DNA of 64,000 nucleotides from Bog-756 sp963725395. Its GTDB lineage: Bacteria > Actinomycetota > Acidimicrobiia > Acidimicrobiales > RAAP-2. The stretch covers positions 248,001-312,000 of the forward strand of contig CAVRYH010000004.1 of NCBI GenBank assembly GCA_963725395.1, read 5' to 3'. The translations under genes and the position numbers were made by a program. Below, piece by piece: positions 1-7,682 of this stretch. Numbering within the stretch: the first letter of the stretch is position 1; the number at the start of each line of letters is the position of its first letter. The notes under the pieces were generated by a model, which did no database searches, had not been told where the DNA came from, and worked only from the letters and a program-made list of their open reading frames with translations.

Positions 1-158
1 TCGAACAGGATGACCAGGATGTTCGGCCGCCGGCCCCCGGGCCCCCGGTAGGCGTCGAGGACGGCCGCGGCCCGCTGCTCTTGCTGGTCGAGCACGAAGC
101 GGGGTTCGATGCTGTCCCGCGTTCGAACCGCTTCGGTCACCACCGGGTCATGGGGCAT
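1..158 (-). CDS. Arylsulfatase-family sulfatase, N-terminal fragment (runs off the window)
   Basis: Only the first 52 codons are present and the gene continues beyond base 1. Reading the minus strand from ATG at 158 gives a polar leader of about 44 residues followed by RPNILVILFD, the hallmark first beta strand of type I sulfatases, whose next Asp residues bind the active-site metal. The catalytic Cys/Ser-x-Pro-x-Arg motif lies outside the window. There is no signal peptide in the visible part, so a cytoplasmic enzyme is likely. Sulfatases release inorganic sulfate from sulfate esters. The gene is divergent from a sulfate importer operon, which fits sulfur scavenging. Family assignment is good from the N-terminal motif; the substrate is unknown. 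Confidence 0.75.
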   Translation of the reverse strand, partial: MPHDPVVTEAVRTRDSIEPRFVLDQQEQRAAAVLDAYRGPGGRRPNILVILF

Positions 159-292
159 CTGGTCGGGATCCCTTCTCGAGGTCGGATCCGATGCTAGCCA
201 AGCGACTCCGAACGCCCGGTGCGAGATCGAAGGTCCGATCGCCGGGAGGGGTCGGCGCGGTCGGCACCGGCGTTCCCTCAGGCGCTGGCAAC

Positions 293-381
293 GTGAACGA
301 ATGGTGACTAACCTGTACAATCTCCCATGTTCCTAGTAAATCTGGGGATTTAATGGGTATCGGGGTCGGTAGAGCACCCCG
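293..381 (+). promoter_or_regulatory. Divergent sulfatase/sulfate-importer control region: promoter, inverted repeat and hairpin
   Basis: A possible -35 (GTGAAC, 293-298) and -10 (TACAAT, 316-321) with 17-base spacing point toward sbp. Just downstream lies a perfect inverted repeat TAAATC-TGGG-GATTTA (337-352), well placed to be an operator. A second inverted repeat, CGGGGT (361-366) with ACCCCG (376-381), could form a leader hairpin ahead of the ribosome site at 404-410. I do not recognise a known riboswitch here. The regulator is unknown; control by sulfur supply is an inference from gene content only. Confidence 0.4.
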
Positions 382-417
382 GTCATTACCCGGCCACACC
401 GATGAGGAGGCAGATCC

Positions 418-1452
418 GTGCACCGACGTGATGGGGAGAGGATGGGGAAGGGGCGGCGCCTCCTGGCGGTCGCCGTGCTGACGGGTGTCGCACTGGCCGC
501 GGGGGTGGCCGTACCGGCGACGGCCGGGGCCTCTTCGGGGGGATCGGTGGCCCTCGTGGCCTACTCGACCCCGAAGCCGGCCTATGCGGCGCTCATCAAG
601 GCGTACGACGCCACCTCGGCCGGGAAGGGGACGACCCTCTCCCAGTCCTACGGCGCCTCCGGCTCACAGGCCACCGCGGTGGTGGACGGACTGCCGGCCG
701 ACGTCGTCAACTTCTCCCTGGACCCCGACATGCAAAAGCTGGTCAAGGCGGGAATCGTCTCGAGCACCTGGGACAACGGGCCGACCAAGGGGATCGTGAC
801 CGACTCCATCGTGTCCTTCGTCGTCCGCAAGGGGAATCCCAAGCACATCACCAGCTGGGCCAGTCTGGTCGACAGCGGCGTCAAGGTGATCACGCCCAAC
901 CCGTTCAGCTCGGGGAGCGCCAAATGGAACATCATGGCGGCCTACGGAGCCGAAACGAGCCAGGGCAAGACCAAGGCCGAGGCCGAGGCCTACCTGACCA
1001 AGCTGCTCCGACACACGGTGTCCCAGCCATCCAGCGCGAGCAATGCCCTGCAGAGCTTCCTCTCCGGTGAGGGCGACGTGCTCCTCGACTACGAGGACGA
1101 CGCCCTGTACGCCCAGCGCAAAGGGGAGCCGATCAGCATCGTCACCCCGCCCCAGACCATCCTGATCCAGAACCCGATCGCCGTCACCGAACATGCGGCG
1201 GACCCGAGCGCGGCCAAGGCGTTCGTGTCCTACCTGCTCTCGACGGCCGGCCAGAAGGTCTGGGGGGAGCAGGGCTACCGACCGGTGGTGCCCAGCGTGG
1301 CCGAACAGTTCAAGTTCCCCGCCCCGAAGAAGCTGTTCACCATCGACAGCCTCGGTGGGTGGACGAAGGTCGACAAGACCTTCTTCACCCCGGCCACCGG
1401 CACGGTGGCGAAGATCGAGCAGAGCCTCGGAGTCTCCACCGCCAGTGGTTGA
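418..1452 (+). CDS. sbp: Sulfate ABC transporter, periplasmic-type sulfate-binding protein
   Basis: A 344-residue extracytoplasmic solute-binding protein that captures sulfate (or thiosulfate) for the ABC importer encoded downstream. The start is GTG at 418, seven bases after GAGGAGG (404-410). The N-terminus has Arg/Lys residues, then a hydrophobic stretch to about residue 35 ending in ATAGA, a signal peptide. The mature protein begins with the family signature VALVAYSTPKPAYAAL and continues with the SYGASGSQA segment and NFSLDPDM, typical of the sulfate/thiosulfate-binding family. Length matches the family. The gene overlaps cysT by eight bases, so the four genes form one operon. Sulfate rather than thiosulfate or molybdate is inferred from the full CysT/CysW pair. 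Confidence 0.93.
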   Translation: MHRRDGERMGKGRRLLAVAVLTGVALAAGVAVPATAGASSGGSVALVAYSTPKPAYAALIKAYDATSAGKGTTLSQSYGASGSQATAVVDGLPADVVNFSLDPDMQKLVKAGIVSSTWDNGPTKGIVTDSIVSFVVRKGNPKHITSWASLVDSGVKVITPNPFSSGSAKWNIMAAYGAETSQGKTKAEAEAYLTKLLRHTVSQPSSASNALQSFLSGEGDVLLDYEDDALYAQRKGEPISIVTPPQTILIQNPIAVTEHAADPSAAKAFVSYLLSTAGQKVWGEQGYRPVVPSVAEQFKFPAPKKLFTIDSLGGWTKVDKTFFTPATGTVAKIEQSLGVSTASG

Positions 1453-2296
1453 CCTGGGCGTCCGCCAAGAGGCCCCACCAGTCCCGGCGGCCCCGAAGCA
1501 CCCGGTCGGCCGGTCCGTCGGCCGGGTGGCGGGGCCCGCGCTGGCTATCACCTACCTCAGCTTGCTGGTCATCCTCCCGCTGGCCGCTCTGTTGTCGAAC
1601 GCCTTCTCCGGCGGGTTCGGAGCCTTCTGGCAGGCGGTCACCCAACCCGAGGGGTTGGCCGCCCTCAAGCTCACCGTGTGGTGCTCGCTGGCGGTGGCCG
1701 CCTTCAACGCGGTGGCCGGGCTGGTCATCGCCTGGGTGCTCGTGCGAGACGAATTCCCGGGCAAATCGGCGGTGAACGCCGTCATCGACCTGCCCTTCGC
1801 CCTACCCACCGTGGTGGCCGGCCTCACCCTGCTCACGCTGTACGGCCCGAACAGCCCGCTTCACGTGGACGTGGCCAACACCCCGGTGGGCATCCTTCTG
1901 GCCCTGGCGTTCGTGACACTCCCCTTTTCGGTTCGCTCGGTCCAACCGGTGCTCGCCGAGCTCGACCGTGAGACAGAGGAGGCCGCCGCCTCCCTCGGCG
2001 CCTCACCCGGCGGTGTGCTCCGGCGGGTGATCCTCCCGAGCGTGGCCCCGGCCATGCTGGCGGGCGCCGGCCTGTCCTTCGCCCGGGCCCTCGGCGAGTT
2101 CGGCTCGGTCGTGCTGATCTCCGGCAACCTCCCGTTCCACACCGAGGTGGCCTCGTCGTGGATCTTCAGCCTCTCCCAGAGCGACGATCTATCCGGCGCG
2201 GCTGCCATCTCGGTGGTGCTGGTCCTCATCGCCCTGGCCGTGCTCACCGGCATCGGCTTCCTCCGCCGCCGGTACTCAGTGAGCGAAGCCGTATGA
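1445..2296 (+). CDS. cysT: Sulfate ABC transporter permease CysT
   Basis: Integral membrane permease of 283 residues, one of the two subunits that form the sulfate channel. I placed the start at GTG 1445, overlapping the sbp stop by eight bases; this gives the usual family length and a short cytoplasmic N-terminus before the first membrane segment (about residues 25-50). About six hydrophobic segments are visible. The cytoplasmic EAA loop that docks with the ATPase is present near residues 175-205 (EEAAASLGASPGGVLRRV). It ends in an ATGA overlap with cysW, showing translational coupling. Assignment to CysT rather than CysW rests on gene order and similarity of the core. Confidence 0.92.
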   Translation: MVDLGVRQEAPPVPAAPKHPVGRSVGRVAGPALAITYLSLLVILPLAALLSNAFSGGFGAFWQAVTQPEGLAALKLTVWCSLAVAAFNAVAGLVIAWVLVRDEFPGKSAVNAVIDLPFALPTVVAGLTLLTLYGPNSPLHVDVANTPVGILLALAFVTLPFSVRSVQPVLAELDRETEEAAASLGASPGGVLRRVILPSVAPAMLAGAGLSFARALGEFGSVVLISGNLPFHTEVASSWIFSLSQSDDLSGAAAISVVLVLIALAVLTGIGFLRRRYSVSEAV

Positions 2297-3156
2297 GCTC
2301 ACGCTGGCGGTGGCCCCTGCGCATCGGCGCCTTCGGCTACCTGGCGTTGTTGGTGGTCGTCCCGGTGGCGTCCATCTTCTACCGGGCGTTCCAGCACGGT
2401 CTCGGGGCCGCTTGGGACGCGGTCACCACCCCCGATGCCCTCCACGCCATCTGGCTCACTTTCATCGTCGCCCTGATCGCCGTCCCCCTCGACACCGTCT
2501 TCGGGGTGGGCGTCGCCCTCATCCTCTCCCGGCACCGGTTCCCCGGGGCCGGGTTGCTCGACGTGCTGGTCGACGTGCCTCTGGCCGTGTCGCCGGTGAT
2601 CGTCGGGCTGGCACTGGTCCTTGTCTACGGAAAGACCGGGTGGTTCGGGAACTGGCTGGCCGCCCGCGGCATCGAGGTGATCTTCTCAGTGCCCGGCATC
2701 ATCATGGCCTCGGCCACCGTCGCCCTCCCCTACGTGGTCCGTGAGGTCCTGCCCGTCCTCCAAGAGATAGGCACCGATCAGGAGCAGGCGGCGATCACCC
2801 TGGGAGCCAAGCCCTTCACCGTTTTCCGGCGGATCACCCTTCCATCGATCAGGCGCAGCCTCGCCTACGGCATCACCCTGACCACAGCCCGGGTGCTCGG
2901 CGAGTTCGGCGCCGTGGTCGTCGTGAGCGGCGCCATCGCCGGCCGGACGCAGACCCTGACCCTGTTCATCGAGAACAGCGTGGAGAACCTCAACGCCGTC
3001 GGCGCCTATGCCGGCGCCGTGATCCTGGCCGTCATCGCCCTGGTGGTTCTGGCCCTCCTGGGCGCCGACCGGAGAGAAGGAAGGAGGCACCTATGGCGAT
3101 CACCATCCGATCCGTCTCCAAGCGATACGGCGATGCCGTCGCTCTCGACGACGTGA
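2293..3156 (+). CDS. cysW: Sulfate ABC transporter permease CysW
   Basis: Second membrane permease of the sulfate importer, 287 residues. The ATG at 2293 overlaps the cysT stop (ATGA). About six membrane segments and the EAA docking loop (QAAITLGAKPFTVFRRI) are seen, along with the DVPLAVSPVIVGLAL region typical of the family. The reading frame stays open for 64 bases past the start of cysA, giving a C-terminal tail of about 30 polar residues that does not look conserved. Such an overlap is long for this operon, where the other junctions overlap by 4-8 bases. A small frame error near 3070, or simply a drifting tail, could explain it. Confidence 0.9.
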   Translation: MSSRWRWPLRIGAFGYLALLVVVPVASIFYRAFQHGLGAAWDAVTTPDALHAIWLTFIVALIAVPLDTVFGVGVALILSRHRFPGAGLLDVLVDVPLAVSPVIVGLALVLVYGKTGWFGNWLAARGIEVIFSVPGIIMASATVALPYVVREVLPVLQEIGTDQEQAAITLGAKPFTVFRRITLPSIRRSLAYGITLTTARVLGEFGAVVVVSGAIAGRTQTLTLFIENSVENLNAVGAYAGAVILAVIALVVLALLGADRREGRRHLWRSPSDPSPSDTAMPSLSTT

Positions 3157-4112
3157 CCCTCGATGTTCCCGACGGCTCACTGACCGCACTGCTCGGACCG
3201 AGTGGGGGCGGCAAGTCGACGCTGCTGCGCGTAGTGGCCGGGCTCGAACAACCGGACTCCGGCACCGTTGAGATCGACGGTCGGGACGTGACCGCGGTGC
3301 CGGCGCGCAACCGGGGCATCGGCTTCTGCTTCCAGCACTACGCCCCTTTCCGCCACCTCACGGTGCGCCGCAACGTCGCCTTCGGACTCGAGGTCAGGCG
3401 CCGGCCCAGAGCCGAGGTGCGGGCCAAGGTCGACGAGCTGCTGCACCTGGTGCGGATCGACCACCTGGCCGACCGCTATCCCTCCCAGCTGTCGGGCGGC
3501 CAGCGTCAGCGCATGGCCCTGGCCCGGGCGTTGGCCATCGAGCCCAGGCTCCTCCTCCTCGACGAACCGTTCGGGGCCCTCGACGCCCAGGTGCGCCAGG
3601 AGCTGCGGGTATGGCTCCGTGACCTGCACGAGAAGATCTCGGTCACCACGGTGCTGGTCACCCACGACCAGGAAGAGGCCATGGAGGTCGCCGACCACCT
3701 CGCCATCATCAACGGTGGGCGGCTGGAACAGAGCGGTGTGCCCTCGGAGATCTACGACCAGCCCCGCAACGAGTTCGTGATGAAATTCCTCGGACCGACG
3801 ACCGAGCTCGACGGCGGCTGGGTCCGACCCCACGACCTCGTGCTGCGCCGCCACCCCGGAGACGGCGCCCACGCCGGGGTGGTGGAGCGGATCACCCATC
3901 TGGGCTTCGAAGTGCGGGTGGACATCCGCATGGAGGATTGGGACTCCACCTGGGTGCAGCTGTCCCGGGGCACGGCCGCCAGCCTCGACCTTGCGCCCGA
4001 CGACCTGGTGTGGATCTCACGCCTCGGATCCGCGTCCACCACCGAGTCACATCCGGTCGCCGACGGAGTTCCCTCCGGAAACGCAACCGACGACAGCGTG
4101 GCGTTCGGATAG
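3093..4112 (+). CDS. cysA: Sulfate ABC transporter ATP-binding protein CysA
   Basis: ATPase of 339 residues that powers sulfate import from the cytoplasmic side. The ATG at 3093 follows the strong site GAAGGAGG. Walker A GPSGGGKST is at residues 35-43, the signature LSGGQ at 133-137, Walker B LLLLDEP at 153-159, and the switch His lies in VTHDQEEA near 192. About 100 residues follow the nucleotide-binding domain; GWVRPHDLVLRR marks the start of the regulatory domain usual in CysA proteins. It is the last gene of the operon and is followed by a small hairpin and a tRNA on the other strand. Confidence 0.95.
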   Translation: MAITIRSVSKRYGDAVALDDVTLDVPDGSLTALLGPSGGGKSTLLRVVAGLEQPDSGTVEIDGRDVTAVPARNRGIGFCFQHYAPFRHLTVRRNVAFGLEVRRRPRAEVRAKVDELLHLVRIDHLADRYPSQLSGGQRQRMALARALAIEPRLLLLDEPFGALDAQVRQELRVWLRDLHEKISVTTVLVTHDQEEAMEVADHLAIINGGRLEQSGVPSEIYDQPRNEFVMKFLGPTTELDGGWVRPHDLVLRRHPGDGAHAGVVERITHLGFEVRVDIRMEDWDSTWVQLSRGTAASLDLAPDDLVWISRLGSASTTESHPVADGVPSGNATDDSVAFG

Positions 4113-4114
4113 CG

Positions 4115-4128
4115 GGGGACCGCTCCCC
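4115..4128 (+). terminator. Possible terminator hairpin after cysA
   Basis: GGGGA (4115-4119) and TCCCC (4124-4128) can pair around a four-base loop directly after the cysA stop. No T-run follows, which is common in high-GC actinobacteria, so termination is only likely. A second hairpin, TGGGG-TCAA-CCCCA (about 4187-4200), lies just before the convergent tRNA gene. Confidence 0.35.
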
Positions 4129-4204
4129 TGGGCACTCGAAACGACCGTCGGGCAACTCCCGAAACGAGCTCAGCGGCCCACTGAATGGGGTCAACCCCAC
4201 ACGG

Positions 4205-4278
4205 TGGGGACGGAGGGAGTCGAACCCTCACTGGAGGCGGTTTAAGCGCCCTGCCTCTGCCGATTGGGCTACGTCCCC
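4205..4278 (-). tRNA. tRNA with anticodon UAA (reads Leu UUA), class I shape
   Basis: The minus strand folds into a full cloverleaf. The acceptor is GGGGACG (4278-4272) with CGTCCCC (4212-4206). A 3-bp D stem with a GG-containing loop follows, then the anticodon stem GGGCG/CGCCT around loop CTTAAAC, and the T arm GAGGG-TTCGACT-CCCTC. The discriminator is A (4205). CCA is not encoded. The anticodon is UAA, which reads the Leu codon UUA. However the variable region is only five bases (CCAGT), whereas standard bacterial leucine tRNAs have a long variable arm. The discriminator A fits leucyl-tRNA synthetase. I am confident that it is a tRNA and of the anticodon; the amino acid it carries is less certain. 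Confidence 0.88.
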
Positions 4279-4439
4279 GGGTACGGTTCCCCGTTTTGCC
4301 GACGACCGGTTGACGACCAGCGCGGCCTGCGGCCCTGCCATGGTAACCAGTCCCTCACGGCGACCGGAGATGGATCCGGCGGGAAGGGCTACCGGCGACA
4401 CCCCGGCTCCGGTGGATGGACCGGTCGCCACCCCGAGGG

Positions 4440-6014
4440 TCACCCGGCCACTCGGGGGACGACCACGGAGCCGATGATCTCGAGCTCCTCGTCCCGCGGG
4501 CGTTCGACCGTGTGGCAGAGGCCTTCGCTCCCCGGCCATGGACCGAGCACCGTGGTCGGACGCCGGGCCGGGTCCCAGCGGGGCCACGCCTCCGGAAACC
4601 CGGTGCGGGCGAAGGTGGTCCACCCTTGGCGGATGGCCTCGGACAGCGAGAAGGCGTCCGCATCCCCGCCGCAGAACCCCTGGATCGCCGGATTGTGCAC
4701 GGTGCCGAACACGAAGGGGATCTCCAGGGCGTGACACGAGCCCAGGTATCCGCCGAACGCCGGTGACTCCCAGGTGAACAGGTAGCAGTAGGTGCCGACC
4801 CCGGGTGCCGCCGCGGCGGCGTGGGCATCGGCGAATCGGACCGAGGGCAGCCGGAACACGAACTCGGTGGCGATGGCCACCCAGAGGTCACGAGGGGTCA
4901 CCGACTCGCCCCGGGCCCGGCGCACCCGAGTGATGTCGGCGACCAGGCGTTCGGACTCCTCGGGATCTGAGGTCAACCGCCTCGTCCACCGACGGAGGCC
5001 CTCCTCGTCCAGTTGGGCCAGCGCGGGGTTCCCGACTGTGAAGAAGGCCGATTCGTCACGCGTCGTGCCGATGAGCAGCGGGACCTCGGACACCGACCCG
5101 GTGGCCACGGCCACGTCGGGCGGAGCCGACAGCAGGCCGCCGTCGACGACCGGCATGAGCAGCAGCCCCGAGTCGTCGTTGTTCGAGCCGACCTGGCCCA
5201 GTTCGCCCGCGGCGCGGACCAGGGCGTCGGCGGGCACCTGTTCCAGTCCCCGGCGCGTCAGGGGGACGCCCAGATGGGCGGCCACCGCCTCGGCCCGCGC
5301 CGCCGCCTCGTCGCCGGAGTACGAGTACGGGGGACCGCTCTCCACGATGGCCCGGTGGAACAGTCCCCGGGCCGCGGGCACCGCCAGCAGGGCCGACACG
5401 CTCATCCCCCCAGCCGACTCACCGAACAGGGTGACGTTGCCCGGGTCTCCCCCGAACGAGGCGATGTGATCGTGCACCCACTTGAGAGCGGCCACCTGGT
5501 CGGCGAGGCCCCAGTTGCCGAAACCCTCCCAGGACTTGCCGTCGAGCCAGGACTGGCCCTCTTCGGCGAGCACCGGGTGGGAGAGGAATCCGAGCAGCCC
5601 GAGCCGGTAGTTGAGGGTGACGACCACCACGTCCCCCTCACGCGCCAGCATGCCGCCGCGGTAGAGGCTGCCCGCCCCCGAACCGCTGACGAACGACCCG
5701 CCGTGGATCCACACCATGACCGGCCGACGACTCCCGTCGATCCCCGGGGTCCAGATGTTGAGGCTCAGGCAGTCCTCGGACTGCTCCTCGGGCTCGCCGC
5801 CGAGCGACATCTCGACCATGCCCGGCGACTGGGGGGCGATGGGCGTGAACCGGTCGCACTCCTTGACGCCCGACCACGGCTCCGGTGCGGACGGCGGTCG
5901 CCATCGTCGGTCCCCGTCGGGGGACCCGGCGTAGGGAACGCCGGAGAACGACCACAACCCGCTGCGGCGCACCCCCCGGAGGCGGCCGCCTTGGACCTCC
6001 ACCACTCCGTCCAT
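4440..6014 (-). CDS. Carboxylesterase type B (para-nitrobenzyl esterase-like)
   Basis: Alpha/beta-hydrolase of 524 residues that cleaves carboxylic esters. The ATG at 6014 follows GGAGGT by seven bases. The triad is visible: nucleophile Ser200 in GESAGG, Glu321 in TTRDESAFF, and His428 in GSCHALEIPF. The oxyanion-hole motif WIHGGSFVSGSG is at about 102-114 and the family motif SEDCLSLNIW at 79-88. There is no signal peptide, so it acts in the cytoplasm. Length matches bacterial PnbA-type enzymes. It is convergent with the sulfate operon side and divergent from the NlpC/P60 gene. The natural ester is unknown. Confidence 0.92.
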   Translation of the reverse strand: MDGVVEVQGGRLRGVRRSGLWSFSGVPYAGSPDGDRRWRPPSAPEPWSGVKECDRFTPIAPQSPGMVEMSLGGEPEEQSEDCLSLNIWTPGIDGSRRPVMVWIHGGSFVSGSGAGSLYRGGMLAREGDVVVVTLNYRLGLLGFLSHPVLAEEGQSWLDGKSWEGFGNWGLADQVAALKWVHDHIASFGGDPGNVTLFGESAGGMSVSALLAVPAARGLFHRAIVESGPPYSYSGDEAAARAEAVAAHLGVPLTRRGLEQVPADALVRAAGELGQVGSNNDDSGLLLMPVVDGGLLSAPPDVAVATGSVSEVPLLIGTTRDESAFFTVGNPALAQLDEEGLRRWTRRLTSDPEESERLVADITRVRRARGESVTPRDLWVAIATEFVFRLPSVRFADAHAAAAAPGVGTYCYLFTWESPAFGGYLGSCHALEIPFVFGTVHNPAIQGFCGGDADAFSLSEAIRQGWTTFARTGFPEAWPRWDPARRPTTVLGPWPGSEGLCHTVERPRDEELEIIGSVVVPRVAG

Positions 6015-6128
6015 GATTGCGACCTCCAGTTACGGATCCTACTTGCCGATGCAACAAGCAACCTACTGACTGAAATGCGCCAGTTGTCCATGCATCGACA
6101 CGAAAGGACAGGGTCACCGGGCCGACGG

Positions 6129-6181
6129 GTCGCTCCCGGCTCCGGCGACACCATCGGGAGCTGGCCGGGACCACGAGCGAC
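6129..6181 (+). promoter_or_regulatory. Long hairpin in the leader of the NlpC/P60 gene
   Basis: Three stacked helices can form one long arm: GTCGCT (6129-6134) with AGCGAC (6176-6181), CCCGG (6135-6139) with CCGGG (6165-6169), and CTCC (6140-6143) with GGAG (6157-6160). The arm ends about 58 bases before the GTG start at 6240. Cell-wall hydrolase genes in actinobacteria often sit behind cyclic-di-AMP riboswitches, but I could not match the conserved bases of that family here. It may be a different leader RNA or an attenuator. Confidence 0.3.
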
Positions 6182-6239
6182 AAAACCCGTGTTCATCAGC
6201 GATGTTCCCCTTTTTTTGACGAGGGGCAGAGGGACTATC

Positions 6240-7607
6240 GTGAACCAAGTGCCGGAACCGAGAATCGGAAGGGCGGAACGGCGCCGCGTTCGGTCGAACC
6301 CGCTACGCGCCACGTTGGCCTCCGTCGCCGCATGCCTCCTCGGCACCCTCGCCCTGGTCGTCGCCCCCGGCGCCACCGGAACGGCCGGAGCCGTCGCTAC
6401 CGCCCCCTCGGCGACACCGCCCGCCACGGCACCCGCGTCCACTGATCCCAGCACGCCGGCACAGTCCGAGATCAGTGCCGCCGAGGCCCAGGCGGCGACC
6501 CTCGAGACCCAGATCGGCAAGGAACAGGCCACGCTGGACCAGGCCGACGAGCAGTACAACCAGGCCGTGGTCAACCTCGACAGCACCGAAACGGCGCTCC
6601 AGACCTCGTCCACCTCCATCGCCCAGGCCCGGACCGAGCTGGTGACCGAGAAGGCGAGGCTCAAGGCCGACGCCATCGACTCCTACGTCAGTGACACCTC
6701 CTCGACGGCGGTGGCCTCGCTCTTCTCGGCCGCCAGCTCCGAAGACCAGACGCGGGACCTCTACGAGCAGATCGGGGTGGGCAACGTGGCCGCCGACCTG
6801 GACCGGGTGCAGGCCACCACCCGTTCGCTCACCGCCACCCAGGCCAAGTTGGTCGCCGAGCAGCGGTCGGAGAACATCCAGCTGACGGCCCAGAACCAGG
6901 CCCGTCTGAGCGCCACGACCGCCGCCAGCCAGTCGGAAGCGACGCTGGCCCAGGTCCAGGGAACCCTGGCCCAGGAGATCGCCCAACAGGCGGCGGCCGA
7001 GGCTGCTGCGGCGGCGACCGCTGCCGCCAAGGCCACCACGCCGGCGGCGGCCGAGGCGGCCGTCGCCGAGGCGTCACAGGCCTCGCAGGTGGCCAGCACC
7101 GTGAGCGGGGGGAGCGAGGCGGCGGCCACCGCCGTGGCGGATGCCAACCAGGCCGCCAACGCATCAGCCACGGTCAGCGGCGCGGCGCAGACGACGGTCA
7201 GCGGCGGCGGGCAGCCCGACGCGGCCGGACTGGCCGCGGTGCACGGGGCCATGAAGTACCTGGGAGTCCCCTACGTGTGGGGAGGGGCGGGCCCGTCGGG
7301 CTTCGACTGCTCGGGGCTGACCATGGTGGCATGGCAGCAGGCCGGCGTGCAGCTGGTCCACTCGGCCGCCGACCAGTACGCCGACACCCCTCACGTGAGC
7401 CTGGACGCACTGGAGCCCGGTGACCTCCTCTTCTACGATCTCGACGGCACCGGCATCGACCACGTGGTCATGTACGTGGGCCCGGTCCTCGACGGACAGC
7501 CCACGCCGTACGGGCGCAGCACGATCATCCAGGCGGCCCACACCGGCACCGTGGTGAGCTTCGACCCCGTGTGGACCTCCGGTCTCGTCGGCGCCAGTCG
7601 ACCGTAG
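6240..7607 (+). CDS. Secreted NlpC/P60 peptidoglycan endopeptidase with coiled-coil stalk
   Basis: Cell-wall hydrolase of 455 residues. I set the start at GTG 6240, seven bases after AGAGGG; upstream codons in this frame cross the structured leader and do not look coding. A twin-Arg-like basic N-terminus and hydrophobic core (about residues 22-50) form a signal peptide. An Ala/Thr-rich linker and a long heptad-type coiled coil (about 70-250) follow, then another Ala-rich spacer. The C-terminal NlpC/P60 domain carries Cys357 (GFDCSGL), His408 (DHVVMYVG) and His434 (AAHTG). The layout resembles actinobacterial RipA-type gamma-D-Glu-mDAP endopeptidases that split daughter cells, a role inferred from family. 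A GC-rich hairpin follows at 7636-7655. Confidence 0.9.
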   Translation: MNQVPEPRIGRAERRRVRSNPLRATLASVAACLLGTLALVVAPGATGTAGAVATAPSATPPATAPASTDPSTPAQSEISAAEAQAATLETQIGKEQATLDQADEQYNQAVVNLDSTETALQTSSTSIAQARTELVTEKARLKADAIDSYVSDTSSTAVASLFSAASSEDQTRDLYEQIGVGNVAADLDRVQATTRSLTATQAKLVAEQRSENIQLTAQNQARLSATTAASQSEATLAQVQGTLAQEIAQQAAAEAAAAATAAAKATTPAAAEAAVAEASQASQVASTVSGGSEAAATAVADANQAANASATVSGAAQTTVSGGGQPDAAGLAAVHGAMKYLGVPYVWGGAGPSGFDCSGLTMVAWQQAGVQLVHSAADQYADTPHVSLDALEPGDLLFYDLDGTGIDHVVMYVGPVLDGQPTPYGRSTIIQAAHTGTVVSFDPVWTSGLVGASRP

Positions 7608-7635
7608 AAGGCGCGGGTGACAGACGACAGAACCC

Positions 7636-7655
7636 GACCCCTCGGGGGCGGGGTC
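7636..7655 (+). terminator. Hairpin between the NlpC/P60 and glycosyltransferase genes
   Basis: GACCCC (7636-7641) pairs perfectly with GGGGTC (7650-7655) around an eight-base loop, 29 bases after the NlpC/P60 stop. There is no T-run. It precedes a candidate -10 (TAAGGT, 7662-7667) for the next gene, so it may separate two transcription units. Confidence 0.4.
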
Positions 7656-7682
7656 CCGGCATAAGGTCACTGGCCGACCCCT

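Noticed and set aside
6015..6239. Cyclic-di-AMP (ydaO-type) riboswitch upstream of the NlpC/P60 gene
   Set aside because: The position is right but the conserved unpaired bases of that class were not found; kept only as an unnamed hairpin.
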